Shown piece by piece: positions 6,260 to 9,850 of a stretch of 9,850 nt of DNA. The stretch spans positions 1 to 9,850 of the forward strand of contig JAPOQT010000078.1 in the NCBI GenBank assembly GCA_026710525.1, written 5' to 3'. The notes beneath the pieces are model-generated. The model worked only from the letters and a program-made list of their open reading frames with translations, had not been told where the DNA came from and searched no databases. Every line of letters starts with the position of its first letter. Positions within the stretch are counted from its first letter, which is position 1. The translations under genes and the position numbers were made by a program. Origin of the DNA: Pseudomonadota bacterium (lineage in GTDB: Bacteria > Bdellovibrionota_B > Oligoflexia > Oligoflexales > Bin106).

Positions 6260-7440
6260 CCCCCCACCTTATAATGTTTTAATGGATAGCATGAGAGTTT
6301 CAGGGAGTTGTTGACCTGTTCTCCTGGTAAGCAAGTTTTAGCAAGAATTGGCTTGTTTTTATGCTTATTTAATATCTCTGTTGCACCTCTCTCTTGTAAG
6401 TCTTCTCTTATCACCCCTTCAAACAAAGCGGCTAGTTGCATAAGATAAATAATGAGTTCTTGGTCTTCATCAATCACGGTGTCTCGACTTGAGGCAATAG
6501 TGTCGATATAATCAAATAGCAGGTGATATGACTCTTCTTTTTGCGCCACCCGCTCTTCTAATACAGCAACTTCATCAGCCGTCTTAAGCTTTTCCTGATC
6601 AATATTTTGCTGTTTTTCAGAAATAATATCGCCGTATGCCTCTTCTATTTTCGAGGGTACGAGCTCCAAATAATGTTCTTCTCTTTTTTTCAAAGCATTG
6701 CGCCAAAGGCTATTGGTGTGAGTCTCATAAGATTCTTCCTCTGACATTCTGTAAATATACCAAGCACCAGACATGAGAGTCGGAATCAGCACCAGACGCT
6801 TGCCCATTTGAACACTCATAGCTAGAAAAGAGGCTACCACAGCGATGCCAATGGTTTTAGGAGCAAGAAAATCACGATTTCGCTTTCGTTTTTCGTGGAT
6901 TTTCTCTAGCTTAGCTACGTTTTTGGTGCCAATAAATGGCAGGAGCTCATGATCATCAAAATTGTCAGCAGAGTCATGTTGATCTTTTATTTGCTTAATA
7001 AGAGCCTGCTCTTTATCTTCTTGATAACTCTTAAGCTCATTTTCCATTTCCACCAATTTCTTGGTAATCAATTTTATCTCTACCTCGTCTTCGCTATCTT
7101 CAAGAATCTCATCTCGAGCCGTTTCCCACTGAGCAATTTTAAATGAAGGCGCTGATCCTTGAGGCTTGGTTGCTGAAGGGGAGGTGCGATAAGCGTTAGT
7201 ACAGGTGTTATGGATGTTGTTGCAAATTTTAACAAAGACGTAGTCTTTTTTCACCGGAGAAGCAGCGAGGAGAATCCGAAAGTTTTTGGTGGCCAGTGCC
7301 TTTAATGTAGTTTGATTATTTAAAGTATCTCGATGGGCTTCAAAAGTTTTACATCCCGCACTTATGATAACGAGGCCAGCGCCTAAAGTTGTCAGCAGCA
7401 GCAAGCGAAGGAAAAGATGTCTTAACGGTGGCTTGATCAT
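6256..7440 (-). CDS. Six-paralogue array lipoprotein, type C, copy 2 (C2), first gene of the array
   Basis: Unrecognised family; 394 aa from the ATG at 7440. The frame stays open to an ATG at 7542, but that adds 34 residues ahead of a complete signal peptide; at 7440 there is TTAGGT 9 nt upstream and a normal leader (MIKPP...). Lipobox ISAGC, lipid Cys 30, then Lys; Ser at -3 is slightly off-consensus, as in its type C partner. C-x6-C pair C73/C80 (TCTNAY), coiled coil about 120-156, hydrophobic segments about 194-210 and 213-231, second coiled coil about 250-305 with EAYGDII (partner: RYGDKI), YHLLFDYIDT, and C370 (TCLP) with C384. Its TGA overlaps the next start (ATGA). As the promoter-proximal gene it should set expression of all six, and its leader can fold over the ribosome binding site (7448-7473). 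Function unknown. Confidence 0.82.
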   Translation of the reverse strand: MIKPPLRHLFLRLLLLTTLGAGLVIISAGCKTFEAHRDTLNNQTTLKALATKNFRILLAASPVKKDYVFVKICNNIHNTCTNAYRTSPSATKPQGSAPSFKIAQWETARDEILEDSEDEVEIKLITKKLVEMENELKSYQEDKEQALIKQIKDQHDSADNFDDHELLPFIGTKNVAKLEKIHEKRKRNRDFLAPKTIGIAVVASFLAMSVQMGKRLVLIPTLMSGAWYIYRMSEEESYETHTNSLWRNALKKREEHYLELVPSKIEEAYGDIISEKQQNIDQEKLKTADEVAVLEERVAQKEESYHLLFDYIDTIASSRDTVIDEDQELIIYLMQLAALFEGVIREDLQERGATEILNKHKNKPILAKTCLPGEQVNNSLKLSCYPLKHYKVGG

Positions 7441-7447
7441 GTAAATT

Positions 7448-7473
7448 TTACCTAATTTTAGGGTAATAACCCT
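7448..7473 (-). promoter_or_regulatory. Overlapping hairpins in the leader of the six-gene array
   Basis: Two mutually exclusive stems can form in the minus-strand transcript just before the ATG at 7440. One is a 14-base perfect palindromic stem-loop, AGGGTTATTACCCT (7460-7473). The other pairs TTACC with GGTAA and TAA with TTA (7448-7466), with one bulged base and a very small loop, and contains the presumed ribosome binding site AGGT. The stems share the TTACCCT bases. This could tune translation of the first gene, but both stems are short and may be chance in AT-rich DNA. I found no convincing -35/-10 pair for the array in 7474-7640; that stretch is AT-rich with poly-T/poly-A runs. Confidence 0.3.
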
Positions 7474-7668
7474 CTGGCCAAAGTAAATCCATTTCCACAC
7501 CGAATAAAAAATCACCCGGGATTTAGGTTTGATTATCGTCAATATGATAAATAATATTAGTAAATCCTGTTGTTAATTTTATCTGTGATTTTTTTTGAGA
7601 AAAAATTTAACATTCCGTTACATGTGACGTTGTTTTAAATGGAGGTTGTAGATCTCTGTTGTGAAAGC

Positions 7669-7677
7669 TGTTATAAT
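7669..7677 (+). promoter_or_regulatory. Extended -10 promoter for the vWA lipoprotein gene
   Basis: The sequence TGTTATAAT is a perfect TGnTATAAT extended -10. A weak TTGTAG lies upstream at a long spacing, which an extended -10 would tolerate. Transcription would start near 7684, about 45 nt before the ATG at 7729. That argues against the upstream in-frame ATG at 7639, which would lie ahead of the promoter. Confidence 0.6.
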
Positions 7678-7713
7678 GGGGAGAGCATAGTGAGAACGAA
7701 CTTATTCTTTAAC

Positions 7714-7719
7714 AAAGGA
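7714..7719 (+). promoter_or_regulatory. Ribosome binding site deciding the vWA gene start
   Basis: AAAGGA lies 9 nt before the ATG at 7729. Neither the in-frame ATG at 7639 nor the GTG at 7690 combines a site at this spacing with a proper lipoprotein leader. Confidence 0.65.
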
Positions 7720-7728
7720 AAACAGATT

Positions 7729-8976
7729 ATGACAATATTGATTCACAGCATACGGACACTTAGCACCCCCATGGTGACGGTCGTATTATTATCTATGATT
7801 GGCTGTAGTCAGTTGGATTTTGTTGGTGATGACCCGCCAGCAGAGCAACCAGCCCAAGTCGAAAACACCAGCAAGCAAACAGTGAGTACTGAAAAAACAG
7901 ATGCTGAGGGACCAGCACTCCCTGATGATAACAAACCAGCAGAAGTCACCACCACTCCTACTGCCGTCGAAGCAGTAGAAGAGTCAGCTGAAGCTGAGCC
8001 AGTTGTGGCCCCAGCTCCTGATGTGGTACGACTTGCTCCTGAGCCAATTTTTGTGACCCAAACATTTGATTTAGCTTTTGAGCCTAGTCAAACTCCGGTG
8101 GATATTTTGTTTCTTGTGGATAACAGTTTTTCAATGAACCATGAAATTCAAAAAGTCAATCAAAACTTAACTCAACTACTCACTAATTTATCTGACGTTT
8201 CCCATTTAAGGGTGGGTGTGTTGTCCGCTTTTAATGACCAGGGTAATTTTGATAATGATGCAGAATTCACTCCTTTTTCCCTAAACACACCGCCATCAAT
8301 TGTGCAAATTAACCATCGCGTCCGCTCCTGGAATAGTCTTGTTTTAGCAAAGCTGTTTGCCCTGAATGATGACAGTATGGCTAGGGATGTTGGGAGTTCG
8401 GGGGTTAATTTCTTTCGTCCTGATGCTATTAAGGTATTTGTCGTGGTGAGTGACGACAACTCGAATGAGCTAAATGCCCAGGATTTTTATACGGCACTCA
8501 CCAGCACTAACCCCGAGTTATTTACCCAAGATAACACTAGATTTTATGGCTTTGTTGGGGTGACAGCAGATATGGAGTCTATGGCAGATGATGGCACTCC
8601 CATTGTCTATCAAACAACAGAAGACAACCAATATAGTGAGTGTCAGGTGTATGAGTCAGGTCGGGTCTACCATGATCTTGTTATGAATTATTTCAAGGGC
8701 GCTGTTTTCGATATTTGCCAAGATGATTGGAGTTATAGTTTTGCCGTGATCACAGATAATCTCCTTGCTGAAATTAAGCAAAGTTATCCCCTAAACCATA
8801 ATAGCTCTTACGTGACTGAAATTCTCCTTGGCTCCCAGTCTATCGATTTAGATCAAGTAATTTTGTCACAGAGTATTCTTCAATTTAAATCCAATCTTTT
8901 AGCTGCTGGTGAAACAGGAAAAGTGACAGTGATTTTTAAGTTGGAGAAATCAGCCGAGGATTCTCAGAAGGAATAA
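7729..8976 (+). CDS. vWA-domain lipoprotein with intact metal-binding site
   Basis: 415 aa from the ATG at 7729, chosen by ribosome binding site, promoter position and signal peptide. The leader ends in SMIGC, lipid Cys 26, then Ser, which suits the outer membrane. Residues 33-107 are a Pro/Glu/Ala-rich, low-complexity linker that could carry the domain away from the membrane. The vWA domain covers about 122-350: strand 1 DILFLVDNSFSM holds the metal-site motif DxSxS (D131, S133, S135), LRVGVLSAF follows, and KVFVVVSDD (D242, D243) fits the later metal-site Asp. C305 and C330, the latter in FDICQDDWS after GRVYHDLV, probably form a disulfide; this ending is typical of secreted bacterial vWA proteins of this style. 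A beta-rich tail (about 360-408) follows. vWA domains bind protein ligands through a divalent cation, so adhesion or scaffolding at the cell surface is likely; the partner is unknown. It is divergent from the six-gene array and convergent with the transglutaminase gene. Confidence 0.88.
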   Translation: MTILIHSIRTLSTPMVTVVLLSMIGCSQLDFVGDDPPAEQPAQVENTSKQTVSTEKTDAEGPALPDDNKPAEVTTTPTAVEAVEESAEAEPVVAPAPDVVRLAPEPIFVTQTFDLAFEPSQTPVDILFLVDNSFSMNHEIQKVNQNLTQLLTNLSDVSHLRVGVLSAFNDQGNFDNDAEFTPFSLNTPPSIVQINHRVRSWNSLVLAKLFALNDDSMARDVGSSGVNFFRPDAIKVFVVVSDDNSNELNAQDFYTALTSTNPELFTQDNTRFYGFVGVTADMESMADDGTPIVYQTTEDNQYSECQVYESGRVYHDLVMNYFKGAVFDICQDDWSYSFAVITDNLLAEIKQSYPLNHNSSYVTEILLGSQSIDLDQVILSQSILQFKSNLLAAGETGKVTVIFKLEKSAEDSQKE

Positions 8977-8986
8977 AGCAACCTTA

Positions 8987-9850
8987 TTACTCCATGGTAT
9001 AAATCGAAAAACGTTGGCTTTTATCTTCCTGCCTGACAAAAGGTAGCTTCCATTTAAAGAGATACCGGGATATTCCAGGCTCGTCGTCAGGGAGTGGAAT
9101 GGAGACCACACGACCATCTTGAAGATAAGGACGGGCGAATTTTTTACCATCACGATAAATGGTGAGGGCACTATGAGCGCTGCCAACCCGAAAAAGCTGG
9201 CCTAATAATATTTTTAACGCACCAGGGAGATAGATAAAATTACTACCGGATGGTAGACGATCCATGGTCACTTGGAAAAAAGAAAACTGTCCCCAATTCG
9301 TATCAATATCAAAAAGATCATAGGTACTTGGTTCATCGTTAGGTGAATCGAGCTCTCGTGAGTCAGCCCATAATTGTAAAATCGTTTTAATATCGAGGTA
9401 AGGGTTAGCGGCGGCTCTATCAGGCCCAGTATAACGTGTTCTAAGGGGCACCCAAAGAAAATCTGGATGACTATCATAGGATTCAAAAGCCCATTCACCA
9501 CCGATAATCATACCGTTTTCATCCAACTCGAGGACATATTGATAAATATCGTGTCCAGGTAACGTTTCACCAAGAATCTCTTTATCATGGGCTGCATCGG
9601 CATAAGTGATTTTTGTTTTTGCTAAGACGAATCTTTGGGCTTGAGGGTTAGGATAGGGTCTATTATCGGGTAATCCTGTCACTCTTTTAGCTTCATCTCT
9701 CCTAATGGGTCGAGTTTCAGTGATATATTCATAGAGAGGAAAGTTCCACACTTCAAAATTTGCATAGCGATCAAAAATAATCGCTTGTTTTCTTATACCT
9801 AGCCAATTAGATAAAACTAAATGGAACACGCCAGGATTAACATCGTCACA
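8987..9850 (-). CDS. GP42/Pep-13-type transglutaminase ('transglutaminase elicitor' family), C-terminal part
   Basis: The gene enters from the right edge; 287 residues and the TAA (8987-8989) are visible. The frame is open through the last base, so the GTG at 9829 is internal, not a start. The visible part begins CDDVNPGVFHLVLSNWLG, followed by FDRYANFEVWNFPLYEYITE, which lines up with the Pep-13 motif of Phytophthora GP42 (VWNQPVRGFKVYE), keeping V-W-N-x-P. Further on, GMIIGGEW and SHPDFLWVP (about 9460-9510) are as I recall them from this family. These Ca-dependent enzymes cross-link Gln and Lys side chains and have a papain-like core. In the Cys-His-Asp order of that fold, H in VFHLVL and D in FDRY are candidate catalytic residues, and the nucleophilic Cys probably lies outside the window (inference). 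A C-terminal beta-rich domain of about 100 residues follows. Homologues are known in oomycetes and marine Vibrio. Export is likely but its signal is not visible. No terminator separates it from the convergent vWA gene 10 bp away. Confidence 0.8.
   Translation of the reverse strand, partial: CDDVNPGVFHLVLSNWLGIRKQAIIFDRYANFEVWNFPLYEYITETRPIRRDEAKRVTGLPDNRPYPNPQAQRFVLAKTKITYADAAHDKEILGETLPGHDIYQYVLELDENGMIIGGEWAFESYDSHPDFLWVPLRTRYTGPDRAAANPYLDIKTILQLWADSRELDSPNDEPSTYDLFDIDTNWGQFSFFQVTMDRLPSGSNFIYLPGALKILLGQLFRVGSAHSALTIYRDGKKFARPYLQDGRVVSIPLPDDEPGISRYLFKWKLPFVRQEDKSQRFSIYTME

Larger units (their letters stand above)
4193..7440 (-). repeat. Cassette copy 2 (C2-B2-A2) of a duplicated three-gene unit
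   Basis: The genes at 6256-7440, 5207-6259 and 4193-5173 repeat the C-B-A order of cassette 1 with nearly the same total length (about 3248 versus 3255 bp). The cassettes meet in the ATGA overlap at 4193-4196, so the boundary has no spacer, transposase or target-site duplication. This copy is transcribed first. Confidence 0.75.

Noticed and set aside
7441..7542. 34-residue N-terminal extension of the first array gene from an ATG at 7542
   Set aside because: It precedes a complete signal peptide starting at 7440 and has no comparable counterpart in the type C partner.
7514..7542. TTGACG on the minus strand as a -35 for the array
   Set aside because: No -10-like hexamer occurs at 16-18 nt; a GC-rich CCCGGGT falls there instead.
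7639..7728. Upstream in-frame ATG giving a 30-residue extension of the vWA lipoprotein
   Set aside because: The extension would precede the extended -10 promoter at 7669-7677 and put a non-signal sequence ahead of a complete lipoprotein leader; the ATG at 7729 has a good ribosome binding site.
8172..9186. Minus-strand frames of 95 and 78 codons, one opposite the vWA gene and one overlapping its 3' end and the transglutaminase
   Set aside because: They are shadows of coding sequence with supported motifs; the composition is not protein-like.
9827..9829. GTG at 9829 as the start of the transglutaminase
   Set aside because: The frame continues to the window edge through residues (CDDVNPG) that belong to the conserved domain; it is an internal Val codon.

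Overview
The window comes from a Gram-negative bacterium of moderate-to-low G+C. Lipobox signal peptides are abundant, most with Lys or Arg after the lipidated Cys, as suits outer-membrane sorting. There are also two secreted proteins with von Willebrand A (vWA) or vWA-like folds. The phrase 'DILFLVDNSFSM' in one of them is a style common in Bdellovibrionota and Myxococcota. A marine or predatory lineage of that kind is my guess; there is no rRNA or other phylogenetic marker here, and Vibrio-like bacteria also carry the transglutaminase type found at the right edge.

Layout, left to right. (1) 1-750, minus: the first 250 residues of a secreted protein with a cleavable signal peptide, an acidic linker containing a 15-bp tandem duplication, and a degenerate vWA-like segment; it runs off the left edge. 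(2) 751-941: a gap with a long imperfect inverted repeat (possible terminator) and a possible promoter for gene 1. (3) 942-7440, minus: six tightly packed genes for unrecognised lipoproteins that all belong to one family. In transcription order they are C2, B2, A2, C1, B1, A1, so a three-gene cassette of about 3.25 kb is present twice. Junctions are 4-nt ATGA overlaps or gaps of 11-33 nt, so this is very probably one operon. (4) 7441-7728: a divergent control region with an extended -10 promoter for the plus-strand gene and a potential hairpin over the ribosome binding site of C2. (5) 7729-8976, plus: a vWA-domain lipoprotein with an intact DxSxS metal site. (6) 8987-9850, minus: the C-terminal part of a GP42/Pep-13-type transglutaminase ('transglutaminase elicitor' family), convergent with gene 5 with 10 bp between them; it enters from beyond the right edge.

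How they fit together (inference): all eight genes encode exported or envelope proteins, so this looks like a cell-surface island. The central array is the novel part. Each member has a lipid-anchor Cys, an N-terminal domain with a Cys pair, a helical stretch, two closely spaced hydrophobic segments and a C-terminal Cys pair. Three diverged types kept in fixed order and duplicated as a block suggest a three-component complex in two versions. Its function is unknown.
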